Positions 51,764 through 60,597 of a stretch of DNA of 64,000 nt are shown here, one piece after another (within the stretch, counting starts at the first letter, position 1; every line of letters starts with the position of its first letter). Below the pieces are notes generated by a model that was given only the letters and a program-made list of their open reading frames with translations, had not been told where the DNA came from and did not search any database. The stretch comes from an uncultured Kangiella sp. (GTDB taxonomy: Bacteria > Pseudomonadota > Gammaproteobacteria > Enterobacterales > Kangiellaceae), in assembly GCA_947503345.1 (NCBI GenBank), contig CANNCW010000004.1, positions 124,001-188,000 on the forward strand, read 5' to 3'. The position numbers and the translations under genes are program-made.

Positions 51764-52834
51764 TTACAATCTAGCATCATGGACACCATTGATAATCGGG
51801 TATATATAGTGATTCTGAAATTTATTATCAGGGTTTTCAGTATCCACACGATGGATCATGATAAGTTTGTGCTTAGGGTAAATCGCGATCATATGCTTAC
51901 CAGCGCCCGTATGATAAAAAGAACCCTGAGTTGAGCCTTTTGAGTTAACTGTGCTCCAAAACATCCCGTAGCCCAAACCAAACTCAGGATTGGTTTTTGA
52001 ATATTCACGGGTAGAAAGGTTTATCCATTCTTCTGAAAGAATACGTTTTCCATTCCAGACACCCTTGTTTAAATAGAGTTGAGCAAATAGTGCTAAATCA
52101 TGAGCCGACATTCTGAATGTGTAAGCGGGGAATTTGCTTTTGGATTTTTCATATTGATAAAAGCCATCATTTTTTGGAATGGCTCCAGTGTAATCCTCGT
52201 TCAGAACAGAATACTGGTTTTGGTAGTGTTTCATTCCTAAAGGCTTCGCAAAAAATTCATTGAAATCATCATAAATTTTAGAACCACTCAACATTTCATA
52301 GATAAAACCAGCCACATTAAAATCCCAGTTATTGTAATAGTGATATTCGCCAGGATTATAAGTGCCTCGCTTAGGCTTAGTATCTTTCATCCACTGGGAT
52401 TCGGCTGTAGCATCTAAATAGACGCCTGAGCGTGACTTTAGAACCATATCTAAGGTAGCTTGCAACTCAGTTTGGTTAAGCTTAGTGGGATGGTCCTGGA
52501 TCCCCAGCTTTTCTAATGTTTTATTTAAAGGAAGCTTGCCCTCATCATATAAAAGTCCAAATAAAGCACTTAGCAATGGCTTTCTCATCGAGTGGATTAA
52601 GTGTTTTTTATGGATGTCTCCCCATTCAAAGAAAACTTTACCATCATGCAATAACAATAATGAGCTTGAATCAGACTTGATAAGGTGCTTTCTTAATGCT
52701 TCAAGCTTTTCTTGTGAATAACCTGCTTTGTCGGGAGTAGTTAGCACGAAGCTATCCTTTGACTGCTTAGAAATAGAAGTGCAGGAGGTTATAGATAAAA
52801 GGGCTATAACTAGGATGGCTTTCATTGACTTCAT
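51764..52834 (-). CDS. serine hydrolase of the beta-lactamase class C / esterase family, lipoprotein
   Basis: A 356-aa lipoprotein with lipobox ITSCTS (Cys18). The SxxK nucleophile motif is SMRKPLLSALFG, the YxN motif is in YHYYNNWDFNVAG, and a late HTGAGKHMIA provides the HxG-type third motif. The family includes D-aminopeptidases and esterases as well as beta-lactamases; absence of a clear AmpC-like context argues against resistance as the main role. Confidence 0.86.
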   Translation of the reverse strand: MKSMKAILVIALLSITSCTSISKQSKDSFVLTTPDKAGYSQEKLEALRKHLIKSDSSSLLLLHDGKVFFEWGDIHKKHLIHSMRKPLLSALFGLLYDEGKLPLNKTLEKLGIQDHPTKLNQTELQATLDMVLKSRSGVYLDATAESQWMKDTKPKRGTYNPGEYHYYNNWDFNVAGFIYEMLSGSKIYDDFNEFFAKPLGMKHYQNQYSVLNEDYTGAIPKNDGFYQYEKSKSKFPAYTFRMSAHDLALFAQLYLNKGVWNGKRILSEEWINLSTREYSKTNPEFGLGYGMFWSTVNSKGSTQGSFYHTGAGKHMIAIYPKHKLIMIHRVDTENPDNKFQNHYIYPIINGVHDARL

Positions 52835-53041
52835 TATTATTAGCGTTTAGGTATTTGATTAAGGGTTAGATGCATAACAAGCATGAATGGTTTAAATTCT
52901 ATGCATAAGTATTGTATTGCATTTGCTTGAATATAGCCCAAACAGCTTTTAAATTCCAAGTATGTTAGATGATTAATATTTGTACAGTTGTTTGTGTGAT
53001 GTTATATAAAGGCATGGTTTTATGGAGAAAACGACAATCCT

Positions 53042-53788
53042 ATGCTTAGATTTTTTAGCAAAATACGCAAGTCACTGCTCGATGAGGGCAAAGCTGCGAG
53101 ATATACCAAATACGCCATAGGTGAAATCTTCTTGGTGGTTATTGGTATTTTGATTGCTCTTTATATTAATGGTCAATTCAATCAATACCAAGAAAGAAAA
53201 GTTGAAAAAGAAATACTTTTCAAGTTGCACTCTGAGTTAGAGTCAGATTATCAGCAACTAAAAACAGCGATAGAGGACACTAAAAAATATATTGAGATAG
53301 TAAAAGGCTTTAAGCAGGCTATTTTTGCTGATGATGAAAAGGCTATGATCCGTTATATCATGAACAATTATGGCGGCGCTCAGTTTATAAGAGTAGTATC
53401 GAGCAATATTACTTTTGAAGAAATGATAAGCTCGGGAAAGCTTTATAACCTATCTAATGAACTATTAACTTCTAGTTGCATTGCTTATTACAAACGATTA
53501 GAGCGGTATTCTCAAGCTTTGCAGCAAAGCAGGTCTGAATTTAGGGCTGTATTTCATGGTGGTGATATGAATGAATATTGGCTGCTGTATTTACAGGATG
53601 ATAAGACAGAAGAAGATGTAATGAAATTTATCAAAGACAAGGAATCGAAAGTCTATAAATTATTGAAGCAAACATCTGGTTGGGGTTTGTTAAACTTAGA
53701 AGGAGCTCTTATAGAATTAGAGGCACTAATGGAACAAAACCGTAAATTGACCGAAATTATAAAGTCAGAAGTTGAGATGTCACCATAA
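53042..53788 (+). CDS. DUF6090 family membrane protein, copy 1
   Basis: A 248-aa protein: the conserved N-terminus MLRFFSKIRKSLLDEGKAAR, one transmembrane helix (GEIFLVVIGILIALYI, about residues 28-45), then a helical soluble part of about 200 residues. This N-terminus is characteristic of DUF6090 proteins, which are most common in Bacteroidota. The second copy lies 15 bases downstream. No function is known. Confidence 0.75.
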   Translation: MLRFFSKIRKSLLDEGKAARYTKYAIGEIFLVVIGILIALYINGQFNQYQERKVEKEILFKLHSELESDYQQLKTAIEDTKKYIEIVKGFKQAIFADDEKAMIRYIMNNYGGAQFIRVVSSNITFEEMISSGKLYNLSNELLTSSCIAYYKRLERYSQALQQSRSEFRAVFHGGDMNEYWLLYLQDDKTEEDVMKFIKDKESKVYKLLKQTSGWGLLNLEGALIELEALMEQNRKLTEIIKSEVEMSP

Positions 53789-53803
53789 TTAGGGATATAA
53801 ATC

Positions 53804-54589
53804 ATGCTTAGGTTCTTTAGCAAAATTCGCAAATCACTGCTCGATGAGGGTAAGGCTGCTCGATATATCAAATACGCTATTGGAGAAATATTTTTGGTAG
53901 TGATTGGTATTTTAATTGCACTACAGATTAATAATTGGAATGAGGAGCGAAAAGATCGTGTTCTAGAACAAGAGTTGTTATTGCAATTAAAAGATGAGTA
54001 TCAAAGTAATTTAAAGGAATTAGAACAAAAAATCACAGTGAGAAATAAGACCATCGCTTCTGCAGGTAAATTACTGGAATATCAAGATGACCCTGACAAA
54101 AGAAATGCTAAGGATGTGTATACTCACCTAAATCAAATTATTTCTACACCAACCTTTGATCCGATCGTTAATGACATAATAAGCACAGATCGGATTAAAT
54201 TATTGCAAAGTTCTGAGCTTAAAAAACTGTTAACAAGCTGGACTCGGGATATAACTTATGTAACCGAATTAGAAGAAGAATATCGCTTTTATCGTAATGA
54301 TTTTATTAGACCTACACTAACCAATTATACTTCAACTAGAAGTCGCTTTAATCAATATTTTAAAGATGGAATGATGGATGATTTCTTTTTAGGTGATGAG
54401 TTAGTTGTAAACTTTGATTTGGGCAAATCTACTCGTAAACAGGATTTGAATATTTTGTTTGAACAGTCTGATCTTGAGGATCATGCAGCAACTGCTGCTC
54501 TTTGGAGTAATATGATCAATGAGCAGTCATATATCTTAAGAAAGCGTATACTTAAAATATTAGAATTAATTGAAAATGATTTGAGATAG
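53804..54589 (+). CDS. DUF6090 family membrane protein, copy 2
   Basis: A 261-aa protein with the same first 45 residues as copy 1 apart from two changes, and the same transmembrane helix (GEIFLVVIGILIALQI), followed by INNWNEERKDR, the classic DUF6090 juxtamembrane motif. The soluble part then diverges strongly from copy 1. The two genes form a tandem pair, probably co-transcribed. A Bacteroidota-like origin by transfer is possible but not shown. Confidence 0.75.
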   Translation: MLRFFSKIRKSLLDEGKAARYIKYAIGEIFLVVIGILIALQINNWNEERKDRVLEQELLLQLKDEYQSNLKELEQKITVRNKTIASAGKLLEYQDDPDKRNAKDVYTHLNQIISTPTFDPIVNDIISTDRIKLLQSSELKKLLTSWTRDITYVTELEEEYRFYRNDFIRPTLTNYTSTRSRFNQYFKDGMMDDFFLGDELVVNFDLGKSTRKQDLNILFEQSDLEDHAATAALWSNMINEQSYILRKRILKILELIENDLR

Positions 54590-54665
54590 ATACTCTATCA
54601 ATGTTCTAACTTGCATAATTCAGTTGCTTTCCATACTGAAACTCAATACATAAACATCTTTCCTG

Positions 54666-54674
54666 TGCTATAAT
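54666..54674 (+). promoter_or_regulatory. extended -10 promoter element of acnB
   Basis: TGCTATAAT at 54666-54674 is a perfect extended -10. No good -35 is seen, which extended -10 promoters tolerate. The acnB start is about 89 bases downstream. Confidence 0.6.
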
Positions 54675-54762
54675 CTTCGCCTAATTTTGCTTGATTGTTG
54701 AGTGTTTTTTAGACAGTCAGGCCTTCCGTGATGAGACTAAGAATATAACGAGGACTTTTAGC

Positions 54763-57378
54763 GTGTTAGAAGCATATCGTAAGCATGTAGCAGAAAGAGC
54801 CGAGCAGGGCATTCCTGCGTTGCCATTAAGCGCCGAGCAAGTAAATGGCTTAATTGAATTATTGAAAAATCCACCTGCGGGTGAAGAAGAGTTTTTGGTT
54901 GAATTATTGACCAATCGTGTACCGCCCGGTGTTGATGAAGCGGCTTACGTTAAAGCGGGCTTTTTATCGGCTATTTGTAAAGAAGAAGCTACTTCGCCAT
55001 TAGTTAGCAAAGAGCATGCAGTTAAGTTGTTAGGCACCATGTTAGGCGGCTATAACATTGCTACTTTAGTTGAACTTTTAGACTGTCCTGAGTTAGGGGA
55101 GTTAGCGGGTGAACAACTTAAGCATACGTTGTTAATGTTTGACGCTTTCCACGATGTCGCTGAAAAATCTAAGAATGGTAATGCGGTGGCTGCTGCGGTA
55201 GTTCAATCTTGGGCAGATGCTGAGTGGTTTACCTCTAAAGATGCGCTAGCTGAAAAGATCAGCTTAACCGTATTCAAAGTTCCTGGCGAAACCAATACCG
55301 ATGATTTATCACCAGCGCAAGACGCTTGGTCTCGTCCAGATATCCCATTACACGCTTTAGCGATGCTAAAGAATGCGCGTGAAGGTATTGATCCAGATAA
55401 ACAAGGCGAAATTGGCCCAATTAAGTTAATCGAAGAGTTAGAAGGTCGTGGCTACCCATTAGTATACGTGGGCGATGTTGTTGGTACCGGTTCATCGCGT
55501 AAGTCAGCAACTAACTCAGTGTTATGGTACATGGGTGATGATATTCCTCATGTTCCAAACAAGCGTGATGGCGGTTTCTGTTTCGGCGGTAATATTGCGC
55601 CAATCTTCTTCAACACGATGGAAGATGCTGGTGCCTTGCCAATCGAAATGGATGTTTCAAAAATGAACATGGGTGATTTAGTTCATGTTTATCCATTTGA
55701 AGGCAAAGTTGAAAATGATGCTGGTGAAGTGATTTCAACGTTCGAATTAAAAACTGACGTTTTATTAGATGAAGTTCAAGCGGGCGGTCGTATTCCATTA
55801 ATCATTGGTCGCGGTTTAACAGCACGCGCTCGTGAATACCTAGGTATGCCAGCGGCTGATTTCTTCCGTAAGCCAGATGAAGTTGAAGCTTCTACTAAAG
55901 GCTATACCTTAGCGCAAAAAATGGTTGGTCAAGCTTGTGGTGTTGAGGGCGTTCGCGCGGGTCAATACTGTGAGCCAAAAATGACAACTGTAGGCTCGCA
56001 AGATACTACAGGTCCTATGACGCGTGATGAGCTAAAAGATTTAGCCTGTTTAGGTTTCTCTGCAGACTTAGTAATGCAGTCTTTCTGTCACACCGCAGCT
56101 TATCCAAAGCCTGTTGATATTGATACTCAACACAAGTTACCAGACTTCATCATGAATCGTGGTGGTGTTTCACTGCGCCCGGGTGACGGTATTATCCACT
56201 CATGGTTAAACCGTATGTTATTACCTGATACTGTAGGTACTGGTGGTGATTCTCATACGCGTTTCCCATTAGGTATTTCGTTCCCTGCGGGTTCTGGTCT
56301 TGTAGCTTTCGCGGCGGCGACAGGCGTTATGCCACTCGATATGCCTGAGTCGGTATTGGTTAGATTTACTGGTGAAATGCAACCTGGTATTACTTTGCGC
56401 GACTTAGTACACGCAATTCCTTATCAAGCTATTAAAGACGGCTATTTAACTGTTGAAAAAGCTGGCAAGAAAAACATCTTCTCTGGCCGTATTTTAGAAA
56501 TTGAAGGTTTAGGCGACTTAACTGCTGAACAAGCGTTTGAGCTTTCTGATGCTTCTGCGGAGCGCTCTGCTGCTGGTTGTACTATTGAGATGAGCGAAGC
56601 TTCAGTTTCTGAGTACTTGCAGTCAAACGTCGTATTACTGAAGTGGATGATGGCAAATGGCTATGGTGACGAGCGTACTATCGGTCGTCGTGTGGCTAAG
56701 ATGGAAGAGTGGTTAGCGAATCCAAGCTTAATGAAAGCCGATAAAGACGCTGAATACGAAGCTGTAATTGAAATCAATATGAGCGAGCTTAAAGAGCCTG
56801 TATTGTGCGCGCCTAATGATCCAGATGATGCTCGTTTATTATCAGAAGTTCAGGGCGATAAAATTGATGAAGTTTTCATTGGTTCTTGTATGACCAATAT
56901 TGGTCACTTCCGTGCGGCATCTAAATTATTAGAAAGCGTTGAAGCTGGTACTTTGCAAACTCGTTTATGGATTGCTCCACCAACTAAGATGGATGAGCAT
57001 CAATTGATGGAAGAAGGGCATTACAATATTTTTGGCCGTTCTGGCGCACGTTTAGAGATGCCAGGCTGTTCATTGTGTATGGGTAACCAAGCTCGTGTAG
57101 CGCCAAAGTCTACGGTAGTTTCTACTTCGACGCGTAACTTCCCAAATCGTTTAGGGCAAGGAGCTAACGTTTATTTGGCCTCAGCTGAGTTAGCTGCAAT
57201 TTCGGCCGTGTTAGGTAAATTACCAACACCTGAAGAATATTTAGAATATGCTACTAAGATTGATTCCATGGCGGATGATATTTATAAGTATCTAAATTTC
57301 CATCAAATGGAAGAGTATAAAGAAAAAGCAAATCAAGTAACTATTCCAGTGGAGAATGTTGTGACGGTTGGCGGTTAA
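54763..57378 (+). CDS. acnB: aconitate hydratase B
   Basis: An 871-aa 4Fe-4S TCA-cycle enzyme, citrate to isocitrate. The start is taken at GTG 54763 ([15 protein letters not shown]), which matches the AcnB N-terminus and has CGAGGA eight bases upstream. HEAT-like and swivel domains come first ([14 protein letters not shown]), then the catalytic domains with cluster cysteines in [22 protein letters not shown] and [15 protein letters not shown]. Length matches AcnB, not AcnA. Confidence 0.98.
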   Translation: MLEAYRKHVAERAEQGIPALPLSAEQVNGLIELLKNPPAGEEEFLVELLTNRVPPGVDEAAYVKAGFLSAICKEEATSPLVSKEHAVKLLGTMLGGYNIATLVELLDCPELGELAGEQLKHTLLMFDAFHDVAEKSKNGNAVAAAVVQSWADAEWFTSKDALAEKISLTVFKVPGETNTDDLSPAQDAWSRPDIPLHALAMLKNAREGIDPDKQGEIGPIKLIEELEGRGYPLVYVGDVVGTGSSRKSATNSVLWYMGDDIPHVPNKRDGGFCFGGNIAPIFFNTMEDAGALPIEMDVSKMNMGDLVHVYPFEGKVENDAGEVISTFELKTDVLLDEVQAGGRIPLIIGRGLTARAREYLGMPAADFFRKPDEVEASTKGYTLAQKMVGQACGVEGVRAGQYCEPKMTTVGSQDTTGPMTRDELKDLACLGFSADLVMQSFCHTAAYPKPVDIDTQHKLPDFIMNRGGVSLRPGDGIIHSWLNRMLLPDTVGTGGDSHTRFPLGISFPAGSGLVAFAAATGVMPLDMPESVLVRFTGEMQPGITLRDLVHAIPYQAIKDGYLTVEKAGKKNIFSGRILEIEGLGDLTAEQAFELSDASAERSAAGCTIEMSEASVSEYLQSNVVLLKWMMANGYGDERTIGRRVAKMEEWLANPSLMKADKDAEYEAVIEINMSELKEPVLCAPNDPDDARLLSEVQGDKIDEVFIGSCMTNIGHFRAASKLLESVEAGTLQTRLWIAPPTKMDEHQLMEEGHYNIFGRSGARLEMPGCSLCMGNQARVAPKSTVVSTSTRNFPNRLGQGANVYLASAELAAISAVLGKLPTPEEYLEYATKIDSMADDIYKYLNFHQMEEYKEKANQVTIPVENVVTVGG

Positions 57379-57396
57379 TCTTTTTCATGCAATACT

Positions 57397-57423
57397 AAGC
57401 CCACTTTAATCGTGGGCTTTTTT
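57397..57423 (+). terminator. intrinsic terminator after acnB
   Basis: The stem AAGCCCAC (57397-57404) pairs with GTGGGCTT (57412-57419), followed by a T-run. Confidence 0.92.
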
Positions 57424-57443
57424 ATGTCCAATAAAAAGGAAAT

Positions 57444-57848
57444 ATGATGCAATTAATATTTACACCAATTTATGCTGCGCTGTTAGGATTTATAATTATT
57501 ACATTGGCTCTAAAGGTCGTTTATACTCGTCGCAGTAAAAGGATTGGTCTTGGTTCAAAAGGTGATAAAGAGCTAACTCATAAAATGAGAATACATGCTA
57601 ATGCCATTGAATATATTCCTATTGCTATAATTTTGATGGCTTTTGTTGAAATTGGTGGGGCAAATATTTATTGGGTGAATGCTTCTGGGTTTCTACTTGT
57701 AATCGGTCGACTATTACATGCTTATGGGTTTGGTAAAAGCATAGGAATTAGTTTTGGTAGATTTTATGGAACTTTAATGACTTGGTTAATTATCATCGCT
57801 AATGCCACCTATATTTTATTCGATAGGCTGGCTTATCTTCTTGCTTAA
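57444..57848 (+). CDS. MAPEG family membrane protein
   Basis: A 134-aa protein with four transmembrane helices. The MAPEG pattern is clear: KELTHKMRIHANAIEYIPIA after the first loop and VIGRLLHAYGFGKS near the third helix. Eukaryotic relatives are glutathione transferases and leukotriene synthases; bacterial functions are mostly untested. The ATG has AAAGGA upstream. The stop overlaps the converging EAL gene by four bases. Confidence 0.9.
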   Translation: MMQLIFTPIYAALLGFIIITLALKVVYTRRSKRIGLGSKGDKELTHKMRIHANAIEYIPIAIILMAFVEIGGANIYWVNASGFLLVIGRLLHAYGFGKSIGISFGRFYGTLMTWLIIIANATYILFDRLAYLLA

Positions 57849-60484
57849 ATATTAAGGTTATTTTCTAATTCGCCGATGGTTCTGTGTCTTTGTTCGTGAT
57901 TATAAGTGTTTATAATTTCTGAAAGAGGCACAGCTCTTTTAAAATAGTAGCCTTGATAATATTGACACTTAATTGATTTTAAATAATTAAGTTGAGCCTC
58001 CTCTTCAACACCTTCAGCTAAAACATTCAAACCCAAATCTTTAGCCATATTGACTATCGTTTTAACTATTGCCTGACTGCTTCTATCTTGATGAATGTCT
58101 TTAATGAAAGAATGATCGATTTTTAGTTTATCTAACGGTAACTTATTTATGTAGCTTAAAGACGAATAGCCTGTACCAAAATCATCAATAGATATTTTAC
58201 AACCTAACGACTTTATTGACGTTAATGTATCAATAGAATCATCAACATCTTGAAATAGAACAGTTTCAGTAATTTCAAATTCAATTAAACTTGGTTCTAT
58301 AGCGTACTGCTTAAGAAGGCTCTTAATTAAAGGAACTAAATTAGGGTCTTTAATTTGTATTACTGATAAATTAATACTAAAGAAAGATTTTCTAAGGGAT
58401 GTGTTTTGTAATTTCCTTAAGTCGCTAAAAGCTCGCTCTATAACCCAATAACCTAACGAAATAATTAAGTTACTTTCTTCAGCTGCCGCAATAAAATCGG
58501 CAGGATATATAAGCCCGTGCTTATGGTGTTCCCATCGAAGGAGCGCCTCAAACCCAATCGGTAAGTTTTCTTGCTCATAAAACTGTGGCTGGTAATAAAG
58601 AGTAAATTCGTTATTACTGATGGCTGCTTGTAATTCTTGATTAATCAGGTGACGCTGAAAAACGGCAGTTTCCATGGCGCTTATAAAGCGAACAATATTT
58701 TTATTGTCGTTTGCTTTAGCGTGTCGCATTGCGGACTCTGCGCGAGGAATAATGTTAGATGCATTCTTACCATCAAACGGGTAAATGACAATGCCAATGC
58801 TTGCGGTAATATTTACCGAGCTGCCATCAATGGTATGAGGCGCACTTATTACTTCTTGTATTTGAGAGGCTACTTTGAATGCAGAGTTGTTTGCTTCATC
58901 TGGATTGATAGAAAGCTCATTAAGTTGAACAACAAAGGTGTCTGAGTTGAGTCTAGCAACAGTGTCACCACTTTTAACGAGACTAGAGATTTTGTTCGCT
59001 ATTTTTTGCAGTGTTTTATCGCCGACAATTTGACCATACTTATGATTAAATGTTTTAAAGTCATCTACATCAATTAAGAGAATTGCACCACTATAACCTT
59101 GTCTAACAGCTAACGCTAAAGATTGCTTTAGGCGATCGTTTAACAAAATTCTATTTGGTAATTGAGTTAAAGGATCGTGATACGCCATGTGCTTGATTTG
59201 CTGTTCATAAGTTTTGGCTTCAGTGATATCAACACCAACACAGACTAATGATTGAGTGTCGGTGGTATTGCTTACAAAGGGAACCTTGATTAAATCTAAG
59301 TATTTATAATTTCCAGTGGCATTTTTTGTATGTAATTCAGACTGAAGTTTTCCGGCACCTCTTTTTAATAAAGAACTATCCCCATTAAATAAATCTGGGT
59401 TTGCACCATAGGTTTCTATTAATTGTGCTTTAGGTAGGGTGTCATAATTTTTAAGTTCTAATCCACAAAACTCAGCTGCATATTGATTCATCAGATAGAT
59501 CTCACCCTTATCATTTGCGGCGTAGATAAAGTGAGGGATTAAGTCGATAATCTGTCTTATTTGCTGACTTTGACGTTTTAAATTGAGAGTTTGTTTATTA
59601 ACTTGTTTTCTTAGGATATAAGTTATAAAAGCTGATGCAAGTAGCAAGCCTGTGATTAACAGTAATACAGTCGTTAACCATTTAGGAATATTGCCGTCAG
59701 AGTGTTGATGGATCCATTTATCATGTGCGGCGTAGTAGGGAGAGCTTTTGTCAGCTCGCCAATTAGCTACATACCGATCAATGGTTTTCAGTAGTTCTGA
59801 GTTGGTGCCTTTTGGCACTGCGAATAACGTATCCTTCGGATTATAGATTATAGAGGTAGGAGCTATATTATATTGATTTAAATAGTTATGCCCAATCCAA
59901 TTTCCTGAAACAACGCCATCTACTTGCTTATTTTGTAGCATTTGGAAGGCCTGTCCATAATTAGGAACATCTTTAATGAGGCAATTTACTTCAAACGTAT
60001 CACATAAATCTTTAAAAGCTATTCCATGGATACCATTTTTTAGAATGGCGACTTCTTTATTTTCAAAATCAAAAAGACTTTGAAAAGTATTACTATCATG
60101 GGAATAAACTTGGCCCCAACCAGTAATAAAGTTTTCATTTGAGAAGTCTAGGTATTCAGCTCTTTTTTCGTCATAAGCGATAAAGACCATTAAGTCTAAC
60201 TCGTTATTTTTGGCTTTTGTGTGCAAATTGCTCCACTCATCAATAACCCATTCAATAGTCCAGTTTTCTCTGAGGGCAATTTCATCTAAAAAATCAACCA
60301 TGAATCCTTGCGGTTTTTTACCATCTTCAATTAGCATGATTGGTGGAGATTTATGAGCGCTTATACGAACGACTTTTTTAGGTGCTATCAGCAATTGATT
60401 CTGTTTAGCAAAGACATGATCTCCCATCGGCAAAGTTATGCCAATTAATATTAATGAAATTAATAAGTTTTTGGAGATAGCCAT
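57845..60484 (-). CDS. periplasmic-binding/PAS/GGDEF/EAL c-di-GMP signalling protein
   Basis: An 879-aa inner-membrane sensor. After the signal peptide, residues 38-260 are an SBP_bac_3-type periplasmic domain (PQGFMVDFLDEIALREN, DLMVFIAYDEKRAEYLDFS). A transmembrane helix follows near 270-292, PAS at about 305-420, GGDEF-type at about 430-600 and EAL at about 615-865. The GGDEF signature reads LNSDTF, so cyclase activity is unlikely. EAL residues look intact (GFEALLRWEH, DDFGTGYSSLSYI), predicting phosphodiesterase activity controlled by an external small ligand. Confidence 0.92.
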   Translation of the reverse strand: MAISKNLLISLILIGITLPMGDHVFAKQNQLLIAPKKVVRISAHKSPPIMLIEDGKKPQGFMVDFLDEIALRENWTIEWVIDEWSNLHTKAKNNELDLMVFIAYDEKRAEYLDFSNENFITGWGQVYSHDSNTFQSLFDFENKEVAILKNGIHGIAFKDLCDTFEVNCLIKDVPNYGQAFQMLQNKQVDGVVSGNWIGHNYLNQYNIAPTSIIYNPKDTLFAVPKGTNSELLKTIDRYVANWRADKSSPYYAAHDKWIHQHSDGNIPKWLTTVLLLITGLLLASAFITYILRKQVNKQTLNLKRQSQQIRQIIDLIPHFIYAANDKGEIYLMNQYAAEFCGLELKNYDTLPKAQLIETYGANPDLFNGDSSLLKRGAGKLQSELHTKNATGNYKYLDLIKVPFVSNTTDTQSLVCVGVDITEAKTYEQQIKHMAYHDPLTQLPNRILLNDRLKQSLALAVRQGYSGAILLIDVDDFKTFNHKYGQIVGDKTLQKIANKISSLVKSGDTVARLNSDTFVVQLNELSINPDEANNSAFKVASQIQEVISAPHTIDGSSVNITASIGIVIYPFDGKNASNIIPRAESAMRHAKANDNKNIVRFISAMETAVFQRHLINQELQAAISNNEFTLYYQPQFYEQENLPIGFEALLRWEHHKHGLIYPADFIAAAEESNLIISLGYWVIERAFSDLRKLQNTSLRKSFFSINLSVIQIKDPNLVPLIKSLLKQYAIEPSLIEFEITETVLFQDVDDSIDTLTSIKSLGCKISIDDFGTGYSSLSYINKLPLDKLKIDHSFIKDIHQDRSSQAIVKTIVNMAKDLGLNVLAEGVEEEAQLNYLKSIKCQYYQGYYFKRAVPLSEIINTYNHEQRHRTIGELENNLNI

Positions 60485-60550
60485 AGAGATAGATTACAGG
60501 GTTGTAACTACTAAAACAATAAAATTAATTGTCATAATTTTTTGATAAGA

Positions 60551-60576
60551 ATAAAAAAAGGGGCTAAAAGCCCCTT
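60551..60576 (-). terminator. intrinsic terminator after the S46 peptidase gene
   Basis: On the minus strand AAGGGGCT-TTT-AGCCCCTT is followed by seven T. It lies just past the S46 gene stop. Confidence 0.93.
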
Positions 60577-60597
60577 ATTAAAAGCATTAAATCGATC

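Noticed and set aside
58637..58945. Plus-strand 102-aa open stretch inside the EAL protein gene
   Set aside because: Antisense to a well-supported coding region; no start context or homology seen.
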